Shown: positions 1 to 5,882 of the stretch, one piece after another
Layout of the letters: the number at the start of each line of letters is the position of its first letter
Numbering within the stretch: the first letter of the stretch is position 1
Assembly: GCA_030528765.1 (NCBI GenBank)
Contig: JAUMYD010000067.1
Span: 1 to 9,145 of the forward strand
Reading direction: 5' to 3'
Length of the DNA stretch: 9,145 nucleotides
Origin: Bacillota bacterium
Lineage (GTDB): Bacteria; Bacillota; Dehalobacteriia; UBA4068
Translations under genes and position numbers: made by a program
The notes under the pieces: model-generated
Databases searched by the model: none
Told to the model about the DNA's origin: nothing
Seen by the model: the letters and a program-made list of their open reading frames with translations, nothing else

Positions 1-84
1 GTCCTATTCACTATTCTTTTTTCTATTTGTCACACATCATTGTATCACCTACAATTCAGTGGAGTGGCCTTCCTTCGTATTCCG

Positions 85-113
85 TTGACAGAGGAACTAT
101 AAAATAATATAAT
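85..113 (+). promoter_or_regulatory. Perfect-consensus sigma-A promoter of yfbR
   Basis: TTGACA at 85-90 and TATAAT at 108-113 are separated by exactly 17 bases, so both hexamers and the spacing match the housekeeping (sigma-A/sigma-70) consensus. Transcription should start near 120. This leaves a leader of about 20 nt before the ATG at 142, with the ribosome binding site inside it. No operator-like inverted repeat is evident, so strong constitutive expression is the simplest inference. Confidence 0.85.
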
Positions 114-131
114 AGAAGATAAGATTGTATT

Positions 132-136
132 GGAGG
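132..136 (+). promoter_or_regulatory. Ribosome binding site that fixes the yfbR start
   Basis: GGAGG at 132-136 lies 5 nt before the ATG at 142. A longer reading frame could begin at a TTG at 130, but that codon overlaps this site and would lie only about 10 nt from the predicted transcription start. The ATG at 142 is therefore preferred. Confidence 0.8.
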
Positions 137-141
137 AAGAT

Positions 142-720
142 ATGTATAATTTTTTTGCCTACCTGTCCCGGATGAAGCTGATTCATCGTTGGAGTTTGAT
201 GCGCAGCGTACAGCCAGAAAACATACAGGAACATAGTCATCAGGTAGCGGTTATCGCTCATGCCTTGGCAGAGATCGATAATTTGCGCTTTGGGGGCTCC
301 CATGATTGCGGTCAGATCTTGATGCTGGCGCTTTATCATGATGTGGGGGAGGTTATCATCGGAGACCTGCCGACACCGGTTAAATATTTTAATCCGGAGA
401 TTAAAGGCAGCTATAGTAAGATCGAAACCGTGGCTAAGGAAAAGCTGCTTTCGATGCTGCCAGAGGATTTACGGGATGTTTATCGACCCTATATCTGCCC
501 GGATGAGCAGGCAGCTGCTTATCGTCTGGTAAAGGCTGCCGATAAGCTTTCCGCATATTTAAAATGTCTGGAAGAGCTGGCCGTGGGAAATGGAGAATTC
601 CGCTTGGCAGAAAAAACCATTGCCAAGGATCTACAAAAGTATATGGATATGCCTGCGGTGTGCTGGTTTCTGGAAGAATGTGTCCCCGCTTTCCGTCAAA
701 CTCTGGATGAGCTGGGCTAA
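142..720 (+). CDS. yfbR: YfbR-type HD-domain 5'-deoxynucleotidase
   Basis: The 192-residue product matches the YfbR family, whose E. coli member is a cytoplasmic, metal-dependent phosphatase that removes phosphate from deoxyribonucleoside 5'-monophosphates. Length is typical (about 200 residues). The start FFAYLSRMKLIHRW closely resembles E. coli YfbR. The HD-domain metal ligands are visible: H31 in the EHS motif, H66-D67 in YHD, and D134 in KAADK. R16-W17, E70 and D75 in GDLPTPVKYF correspond to conserved active-site residues, and the C-terminal YLKCLEELA helix is also typical. The gene is monocistronic by position, with a consensus promoter of its own, and its stop overlaps the stop of the convergent traX-like gene. 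The family assignment is firm. Exact substrate preference in this organism is inferred. Confidence 0.92.
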   Translation: MYNFFAYLSRMKLIHRWSLMRSVQPENIQEHSHQVAVIAHALAEIDNLRFGGSHDCGQILMLALYHDVGEVIIGDLPTPVKYFNPEIKGSYSKIETVAKEKLLSMLPEDLRDVYRPYICPDEQAAAYRLVKAADKLSAYLKCLEELAVGNGEFRLAEKTIAKDLQKYMDMPAVCWFLEECVPAFRQTLDELG

Positions 721-1382
721 AGGAGCAGCGCTATCAAATACAGCAGGGGAATGTGCAGACAGTAAAAAATATAGAAGATCCATTTGCTGCCCTTTCCTCG
801 CTTTCCGTTATAAAGAAGAATCAGGGGAACGGCCAGCAGGGAGTAGAACTGCAGGGTAGAAGGCCAGTTCAGATACAGATAAAGGAAGCAGCAGCAGAGC
901 GAAGAAAGAACCAAGCCGGCTGGACGCCCGCTAAATATGTAGAAAAAGAAGATCAGCACAATTCCGTATGCGCCATATTGTATGGGAAGGAGTTCTGCCG
1001 CAATACAGAAAAGCGCTAAAGGCAGAAAAGCCAGGAATTTTAAAGAAGAGTTTTTCAGGAGCAGCGTATAGAGATGGATGGCCAAGGCACCTAAGAAAAT
1101 CGTGGCGAAAATATTTATTTTTCCACCCATGCAGTAGTGAAAAACAGGCTCATAGGCCAAAGAAAAGATAGCCAGCCGCAAAAGGTAGCGGCGGATATTT
1201 TTTGTGTGTATACAGGCATTTGCCGTCATGAAGGCGAAAATGGGAAAGGTGACCCGCCCCAGCATCCGAAAAATTATTTCCTGCGGAAAGAGCAGTGCAC
1301 CAATATGATCCAAAAGCATGAAAAAGCAGGCAATCCATTTTAGCTGTATGGTGTTCAGGGAAAAAAGAAAACTCGTGTTCAT
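717..1382 (-). CDS. TraX-family integral membrane protein
   Basis: The 221-residue, very hydrophobic protein has about seven to eight predicted membrane segments. It carries the TraX-family landmarks: QLKWIACFFMLLDHIG (13-28), the GRVTFPIFAF block (42-51), RYLLRLAIFS (65-74), NIFATIFLGALAI (90-102), and a C-terminal FYIFYCLHIPLLYL segment. F-plasmid TraX acetylates the N-terminus of pilin. Chromosomal homologues in Bacillota have no established role, and no pilin or conjugation gene is nearby, so acyltransfer onto a surface component is only a guess. The start ATG (1380-1382) follows GGAGGT with a short gap of 3 nt. The stop TAG (717-719) lies inside the end of yfbR, giving a convergent 4-nt overlap. 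The region 162-166 is unusually Cys-rich for a membrane helix. Confidence 0.8.
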   Translation of the reverse strand: MNTSFLFSLNTIQLKWIACFFMLLDHIGALLFPQEIIFRMLGRVTFPIFAFMTANACIHTKNIRRYLLRLAIFSLAYEPVFHYCMGGKINIFATIFLGALAIHLYTLLLKNSSLKFLAFLPLALFCIAAELLPIQYGAYGIVLIFFFYIFSGRPAGLVLSSLCCCFLYLYLNWPSTLQFYSLLAVPLILLYNGKRGKGSKWIFYIFYCLHIPLLYLIALLL

Positions 1383-1402
1383 GGGACCTCCGAAGGAGAA
1401 AA

Positions 1403-1408
1403 ATTATA
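1403..1408 (-). promoter_or_regulatory. Possible -10 element of the traX-like gene
   Basis: On the minus strand these bases read TATAAT, a perfect -10 hexamer, about 21 nt before the traX-like ATG. No good -35 is found 16-18 bases further upstream (only T-rich sequence near 1425-1432). The element sits between the ribosome binding site and start codon of the divergent transporter gene, so polymerase binding here could interfere with that gene. Support is the hexamer and its position only. Confidence 0.35.
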
Positions 1409-1409
1409 G

Positions 1410-2357
1410 ATGAACATACAGAGCAAAAAACTATATCTGTCTTTAGTCATTCTGGTAGCCGTGCTTTGGGGCAGTGCCTATCCAATTGTTCGATTTCTGG
1501 TATCAAGTGGCGTGGATCCCTATTTGATCGTAGGGATGCGTATCTTTTTGACTTTTTTGTTTTCTGCTGCATCATTGTTAGCTTCGGGGCAAAATCTGCA
1601 TTTTCCTCTTTACAAAAAATATTTTTTCCCATTTTTTTTGATGAGCCTCAGCGGAACCATCGGTTTTTCATTTTTTATGACTTTTGGTCTGCAATTCTCT
1701 ACAGCAAGTAAATCTTCCATTGTGATCGGAAGCAATCCAATTCTTGTTGTTCTGTTTTCGTATCTGTTTTTGCGGGAACCTTTGGGTAAGCGGAAATTTT
1801 TTGGCCTTTGTCTTGCACTTTCTGGCGTTTTTTTAGCCGTGTCCGGTGCTGATTTTCTTTCCGGGCTGAGGCTGCATTTTTCGCTTAATGATTCTATCCT
1901 GGTGCTTGGGGCCGTGCTTTGGGCTGCGTATACTCTGCTCAGCCGACAATACAGTCATAAGCTCCCCTACTTGGAGGGCTTATTTTGGATATTCGGCCTG
2001 GGAGCGCTTTTCTCCCTTCCGCTATTGCTGCCTCGCATACCTTTGCTGCTGGAGCTGAGCGGTCTACAGTGGTTTTGGTTGTTGTTCTGCGGTCTGGTTC
2101 CCGGTGGGATCAGCTATTTCCTTTGGAATCGCTGCCTGAGCGTGCTGGGCGCTTCCACCTGCAGCATTTGCGCCAGTTTTATGCCAGTTTCCTCTGGGAT
2201 CCTTGCCGTTCTCTTTTTGGGAGAGCCTTTGCTGTGGACGCAGATCATCGGACTTATCTTGGTCATTGCTGGCGTGCTTCTTGGCCTTTATCGTAATAAA
2301 CTGCCCATCAATTATGAAACAGACGTCAGCCTTTCAGCCAGGGAAAAAGCTGATTAA
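1410..2357 (+). CDS. EamA-family (drug/metabolite transporter superfamily) permease
   Basis: The 315-residue protein has two tandem EamA repeats (about 10-145 and 160-295) and roughly ten predicted membrane helices, the standard architecture and length of this family. Each repeat ends with the family signature of a Pro-rich helix, then EPL, then a final helix: NPILVVLFSYLFLREPL at 109-125 and a second copy ending in FLGEPL at 269-274. The N-terminal WGSAYPIVR (20-28) is also typical. These proteins export or import amino acids, metabolites or drugs, and the substrate cannot be predicted. The ribosome binding site AAGGAG (1393-1398) lies 11 nt before the ATG. The start is 27 bp from the divergent traX-like start, and no clear plus-strand promoter fits in between, so its transcription may come from further upstream. 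A hydrophilic tail of about 20 residues follows the last helix. Confidence 0.88.
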   Translation: MNIQSKKLYLSLVILVAVLWGSAYPIVRFLVSSGVDPYLIVGMRIFLTFLFSAASLLASGQNLHFPLYKKYFFPFFLMSLSGTIGFSFFMTFGLQFSTASKSSIVIGSNPILVVLFSYLFLREPLGKRKFFGLCLALSGVFLAVSGADFLSGLRLHFSLNDSILVLGAVLWAAYTLLSRQYSHKLPYLEGLFWIFGLGALFSLPLLLPRIPLLLELSGLQWFWLLFCGLVPGGISYFLWNRCLSVLGASTCSICASFMPVSSGILAVLFLGEPLLWTQIIGLILVIAGVLLGLYRNKLPINYETDVSLSAREKAD

Positions 2358-2407
2358 GGCGCTAAGGCCGGTATAGAAAAAACGAAAGATGGGGCTGCCT
2401 GCAGAAA

Positions 2408-3061
2408 ATGAAAAACTACTTGATTATCTTTGATATGGATAATACTTTGCTGCAATCCCGCATAGATTTTTCGGCGATGAAGCATTTTGTTCACACTCTC
2501 CTGGATCGGTACGGCCTGGGACAGTACAAACGAACCTCTACGGCTAACACCATTCTGGCTTTCTGCGATTCACCGGATTACGACCCGGCTTTGGCAGAGG
2601 AAATGTGGCGGGGAGTCGCAGTTTTGGAAAATGCCGGTCTGGAGCAATCGGTTCTGGAGCCGAAGGCCAAGGAGGCTTTGGCTTTTTTGGGAGAGCATGC
2701 GGAATTGGCTGTTCTCACAAACAATACTGATTATAATTTGAAGGAGAATCTGGGCAGACTGGAGTTGCTTCCACACCTGAGCTGTGTCGCGGGCCGGGAC
2801 AGTGTGCCCCGTTTGAAGCCAGCCCCGGAGGGAATGCTTTGGGTCGCTTCCCAGTATCCGCAGGTCCCCTTTCGCAATGTGCTGGCGGTAGGGGATGCGC
2901 TCAATGATGCACAGGCCGCACAGGCTGCCGGGATTCCTTTTGTGGCTTATAACAGAAGTCGCATGGAGGATTGGGCAAAATGGGACCTAGAGCTCAGGTT
3001 GCAGCTGAACAACTGGGAGCAGGCTTCCTGTGCGGCACTGCTGTCTTTGTGGGGGATTTGA
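2408..3061 (+). CDS. HAD-family hydrolase, phosphoglycolate phosphatase-like
   Basis: The 217-residue cytoplasmic protein shows all four HAD phosphatase motifs. Motif I is FDMDNTLL, with nucleophile D9 and acid/base D11. Motif II is AVLTNNT (T104). Motif III is RLKPAP (K137). Motif IV is VGDALND (D163 and D167, Mg2+ ligands). A helical cap lies between motifs I and II (about 17-90), as in the Gph/beta-phosphoglucomutase-like subfamily. The expected reaction is phosphate ester hydrolysis through an aspartyl-phosphate, and the substrate is unknown. Motif I starts at residue 8, which supports this ATG although the ribosome binding site is weak (GGGG about 13 nt upstream). The gene follows the transporter after 50 nt without a visible terminator, and the protease gene starts 1 nt after its stop. 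Confidence 0.85.
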   Translation: MKNYLIIFDMDNTLLQSRIDFSAMKHFVHTLLDRYGLGQYKRTSTANTILAFCDSPDYDPALAEEMWRGVAVLENAGLEQSVLEPKAKEALAFLGEHAELAVLTNNTDYNLKENLGRLELLPHLSCVAGRDSVPRLKPAPEGMLWVASQYPQVPFRNVLAVGDALNDAQAAQAAGIPFVAYNRSRMEDWAKWDLELRLQLNNWEQASCAALLSLWGI

Positions 3062-3062
3062 T

Positions 3063-3929
3063 ATGGCAATGTACCGAATCAAGCAAAGTCCGGCTCCTGC
3101 GCCGGAGCAGTTGTTCCCTAATGGAGAATACTGGAAAGAGACCCGCCCTGGGCAGGAGCGTGATCTGGATTTTGAAGAGATCGCAGCGTTGAATGCCGCT
3201 GCGGATGAGGATGAAGAAGGAGAGGAGCTGGAGCCGATCCGCTCTTTTCGTTCCCGCTTCATCCGGGCTGCCCTGGCGCTTACCTTGATCCTGGCTTTTT
3301 CGGTTTGGATCGCCTATTCACTCTTTCCGCAGTATTTTGATTTCGGCCAGCTCATACGTTCGGCAGAGCTGGCAAAGGATAGGAGCCTTTCTGCTCTGCG
3401 GGATGCGGTGGTGATCGTGGAATCCAACAGCGGCAGCGGCAGCGGCTTTAACATCAGTCCGAATGGGATGATCGTTACCAATGCACATGTGGTGGATGGA
3501 GGAGGAATCCTGACGATCAGCTTCAGTAAGGAAGCAGGCGGGCAGGTCTTCAGCACCCGGGATTATAAGTGCATTGAAGGAATGGATTTGGCCTTGATTT
3601 CGATTCCTGGGGAGGATCTGCCTTCAGTAGAATTGGCTTCTGAGATAGAAACAAACAGCCGAGAGCTGATTTTTATCGGCAGCCCCTTGGGATACGACTG
3701 GACGATTTCCGAAGGCCATCTTATTGGGTTTACGCATACGCAAGAGGGTGAAGTGCTCTGTTTTCAGGGCGCTGTTCACCCCGGATCCAGTGGCTCACCT
3801 CTCTTCAATGAGCAGGCGCAAGTGATCGCTGTGGTATATGCCATGCTGGGGGACAGTGAGGACCAGCTTGGACTGGCGATCCCCGCTTCTTATCTGATTT
3901 CAGCTATGGAGGAAATGCAAAATGAATAG
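3063..3929 (+). CDS. Membrane-anchored trypsin-like (HtrA-like) serine protease without PDZ domain
   Basis: The 288-residue protein has a cytoplasmic N-terminal region of about 67 residues containing an acidic patch (DEDEEGEELEP). A basic stretch (RSFRSRFIR) and one membrane helix (about 68-88) follow, and then a trypsin-like domain. The domain opens with SGSGSGF, encoded by three AGC-GGC repeats. The catalytic triad is visible: H142 in TNAHVV, D175 in MDLALI, and S243 in GSSGSP. No PDZ domain follows, unlike full HtrA/DegP proteases. The positive-inside rule puts the protease domain outside the membrane, so a role in surface protein processing or quality control is likely. The ATG at 3063 follows GGGGGA (3051-3056) by 6 nt. 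A longer frame from a GTG at 3030 would run into the upstream gene and has no support. ATG 3069 is an alternative. The stop overlaps the next gene by 8 nt. Confidence 0.85.
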   Translation: MAMYRIKQSPAPAPEQLFPNGEYWKETRPGQERDLDFEEIAALNAAADEDEEGEELEPIRSFRSRFIRAALALTLILAFSVWIAYSLFPQYFDFGQLIRSAELAKDRSLSALRDAVVIVESNSGSGSGFNISPNGMIVTNAHVVDGGGILTISFSKEAGGQVFSTRDYKCIEGMDLALISIPGEDLPSVELASEIETNSRELIFIGSPLGYDWTISEGHLIGFTHTQEGEVLCFQGAVHPGSSGSPLFNEQAQVIAVVYAMLGDSEDQLGLAIPASYLISAMEEMQNE

Positions 3930-5178
3930 CAAAAGATTGCCTTGCAGTGGAGATAAACTGGAGGCCTTGGCTCGGGAATTTGGTACACCTTTTCATATTT
4001 ATGATGAAGCAGCGATCCGCAGCAATGCCCGGCAGCTGATGAAAGCCTTTGCCTGGGCCCCCGGCTTCAAGGAGTACTATGCGGTAAAAGCCCTCCCCAA
4101 CCCATATATTCTTGAGATCCTGGCTGAGGAGGGCTGTGGTGCTGATTGCAGCTCTCTGGCAGAGTTGATGCTTGCAAAGGCTGTTGGGCTGAGTGGCAGT
4201 GATATTTGCCTGACTTCGAACGATACCCCTTTGATTGAGTTTGAAACGGCACTGGAAATGAACAGTATTATCAATCTGGATGATATCAGCCACATCGATT
4301 ATCTGTTCAGTGAGGCCCGCCTGCCGGAGTTGCTTTCCTTTCGCTACAATCCCGGGCCTCTACGTAAAGGCGGCAATGAGATTATTGGCTATCCGGAGCA
4401 GGCAAAGTACGGAATGACAGGCACTCAACTGCTGGAAGCCATTGCCATCTGCCGGGATTTGGGTGTGAAGCGCTTTGGCATTCATACGATGATCGTTTCC
4501 AATGAACTGCAGGCGGATTATTTTCGTGATACTGCGGTAATGATGTTTGATATGGCAAGCAAAATCAAAAAAATCATGGGTATTTCTGTGGAATTCATCA
4601 ATCTGGGCGGAGGGATCGGTATTCCCTATGCGCCAGGGGAAGAGGCTGTGGATCTACTGTCTTTGGGAAACAAGATCCGCTTGGCCTATGAGGATATTAT
4701 GCAGCCGGCCGGCCTGGGGAATGTGACGATCTGCATGGAGAGCGGCCGTATGATGACAGGACCTTATGGCTGGCTGGTAAGCCGGGCCATTCATAAAAAG
4801 GAGATCTATAAGAACTATGTCGGTTTGGATGCCTGCATGGCTGATTTGATGCGCCCTGCACTTTACGGCGCCTATCATTATATCACCGTAGTGGGCAAGG
4901 AGGATTTGCCGAAGGATCATCTTTATGATGTGACCGGTTCTCTCTGCGAAAACAATGATAAATTTGCTATTGATCGGCAGCTTCCAAAAATTGAAGTGGG
5001 TGATCTTTTGGTCATTCACGATACCGGCGCCCACGGACACGCCATGGGCTTTAATTATAACGGTAAGCTGCGCTCTCAGGAGTTACTGCTGAAAACGGAC
5101 GGCACAGTGAAACAAATCCGGCGTGCAGAGACAATCCAGGATTATTTTGCTACGCTGGATTATCCTTCTTTATTTTAG
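3922..5178 (+). CDS. PLP-dependent decarboxylase of the diaminopimelate decarboxylase family (divergent)
   Basis: The 418-residue length fits LysA-type fold III decarboxylases, which use PLP and usually convert meso-diaminopimelate to lysine. The N-terminal barrel holds the PLP lysine K56 in YYAVKALPNP and the phosphate-binding GGGIG (229-233). The C-terminal half resembles LysA strongly: ADLMRPALYGAYHYI (R311, Y315), the catalytic pair C342-E343 in GSLCENND, and NYNGKLRSQELLL. Several signatures differ: the usual HxHIGSQ is HTMIVSN (189-195), EPGR is ESGR (273-276), GAY is GAH (369-371), and the SGGE specificity segment is DCSSLAE. Lysine synthesis is the default guess, but another amino acid substrate is possible. 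GGAGG (3908-3912) lies 9 nt before the ATG, inside the end of the protease gene. No other lysine gene is nearby. Confidence 0.82.
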   Translation: MNSKRLPCSGDKLEALAREFGTPFHIYDEAAIRSNARQLMKAFAWAPGFKEYYAVKALPNPYILEILAEEGCGADCSSLAELMLAKAVGLSGSDICLTSNDTPLIEFETALEMNSIINLDDISHIDYLFSEARLPELLSFRYNPGPLRKGGNEIIGYPEQAKYGMTGTQLLEAIAICRDLGVKRFGIHTMIVSNELQADYFRDTAVMMFDMASKIKKIMGISVEFINLGGGIGIPYAPGEEAVDLLSLGNKIRLAYEDIMQPAGLGNVTICMESGRMMTGPYGWLVSRAIHKKEIYKNYVGLDACMADLMRPALYGAYHYITVVGKEDLPKDHLYDVTGSLCENNDKFAIDRQLPKIEVGDLLVIHDTGAHGHAMGFNYNGKLRSQELLLKTDGTVKQIRRAETIQDYFATLDYPSLF

Positions 5179-5261
5179 ATGCTATTTTTGTCTTTTTTAG
5201 GGAGGAAATGCTTTTTTATCAGCGAAAAATTTTTTATTCGTGATTTTGGAGGTGAAGGGCT
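5179..5261 (+). other. AT-rich spacer before tmk with two Shine-Dalgarno-like sites
   Basis: This 83-nt gap is T-rich and holds AGGGAGG at 5199-5205 as well as the tmk ribosome binding site at 5248-5255. The first site is followed after only 2 nt by an ATG (5208) opening an 11-codon frame ending at TGA 5241-5243 (MLFYQRKIFYS). It could be a leader peptide, but the spacing is too short for efficient initiation. No GC-rich hairpin followed by T's is seen, so there is no clear terminator. A weak promoter candidate, TTGCTA at 5147-5152 and TATTTT at 5171-5176 with an 18-base spacer, overlaps the end of the preceding gene. Confidence 0.4.
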
Positions 5262-5882
5262 ATGGGGAAAGGATTGCTGATTACCTTCGAAGGGCTTGAT
5301 GGCTGCGGGAAAAGCCTGATGATGAGAAAGCTGGGAAAATGGCTGCGTACCCGGGGCTGCTCGGTGGAGACAACCTGTGAGCCGGGCTGGGGAGAAATGG
5401 GGCAATCCATTCGGAAGCTGCTGCTGAACAGTGCCTTTGGCTCAGTTGATGAGAGAACGGAGGCCTTGCTTTATGCAGCGGACAGAGCCAATCACTGCGC
5501 AGCCTTTATTCGCCCACAGTTGGAAGCGGGGAAGATCATTCTTTGCGATCGTTTTTTTGATTCCACCCTTGCTTATCAGGGCTTTGGACGGGGCTTGGAT
5601 CTGGATTCTCTTTTAGCACTGCAGAACTTTGCCATAGGCTCCGTGCGTCCAGATCTGACGATTTTTCTTCGGGTTCCGGTCGAGGTTTCCTTTTCTCGCA
5701 TCCGCGGAAAAAAGGACCGTCTGGAGCAGGAGGATAAGGAGTTTTTTGAGAGAGTTCTGGCCGGCTATGATAAACTGGCGGCCCGGGAACCGAATCGTTT
5801 TCGGGTCATTGATTCCGGTGGCCCGATCGATCAGGTTTTTTCTACTGTGGTCAAGGCAATTTTACCTTTATTGAAGGGATGA
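5262..5882 (+). CDS. tmk: Thymidylate kinase
   Basis: The 206-residue protein phosphorylates dTMP to dTDP with ATP in the cytoplasm, an essential step of dTTP synthesis. Length is typical. The P-loop is FEGLDGCGKS (9-18). The DRx-DS motif is DRFFDSTLAYQG (96-107), and the LID region carries R153 followed by FFERVLAGY. Two motifs are off-consensus. The usual TREPGGT is TCEPGWG (Arg replaced by Cys39, Gly by Trp43), and the residues after the P-loop Lys-Ser are LMM rather than the common TQ. GGAGGTGA (5248-5255) lies 6 nt before the ATG, a strong site. Its stop overlaps the holB start as ATGA. In Bacillus subtilis, yaaQ and yaaR lie between tmk and holB, and both are missing here. The call is firm. 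Confidence 0.94.
   Translation: MGKGLLITFEGLDGCGKSLMMRKLGKWLRTRGCSVETTCEPGWGEMGQSIRKLLLNSAFGSVDERTEALLYAADRANHCAAFIRPQLEAGKIILCDRFFDSTLAYQGFGRGLDLDSLLALQNFAIGSVRPDLTIFLRVPVEVSFSRIRGKKDRLEQEDKEFFERVLAGYDKLAAREPNRFRVIDSGGPIDQVFSTVVKAILPLLKG

Noticed and set aside
1..84. Window start as the end of an upstream gene or a regulatory RNA
   Set aside because: No reading frame of useful length, no GC-rich hairpin and no recognisable site is seen on either strand.
130..141. TTG start extending yfbR by four codons
   Set aside because: The TTG overlaps the GGAGG ribosome binding site and would sit about 10 nt from the predicted transcription start. The ATG at 142 has correct spacing and matches the family N-terminus.
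753..1343. Chain of three overlapping plus-strand reading frames (753-1019, 968-1171, 1137-1343) antisense to the traX-like gene
   Set aside because: They have low-complexity Lys/Arg/Gln-rich products typical of the complement of a membrane-protein gene and no family resemblance, and the opposite strand has a clear TraX-family protein.
2358..2407. Spacer between the transporter and HAD genes as a terminator or promoter
   Set aside because: There is no stable hairpin followed by T's. TATAGA at 2372-2377 lacks an acceptable -35, so neither element can be supported.
3030..3062. GTG start extending the protease into the end of the HAD gene
   Set aside because: The extra residues show no signal or family match, and the ATG at 3063 has a well-spaced GGGGGA site. 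Coupling by a 1-nt gap is more likely.
3429..3446. Three tandem AGCGGC repeats as a possible slippage (phase-variation) site
   Set aside because: A hexamer change keeps the frame and only varies the SGSGSG segment, which is a conserved trypsin-like domain feature. Three units are too few for frequent slippage.
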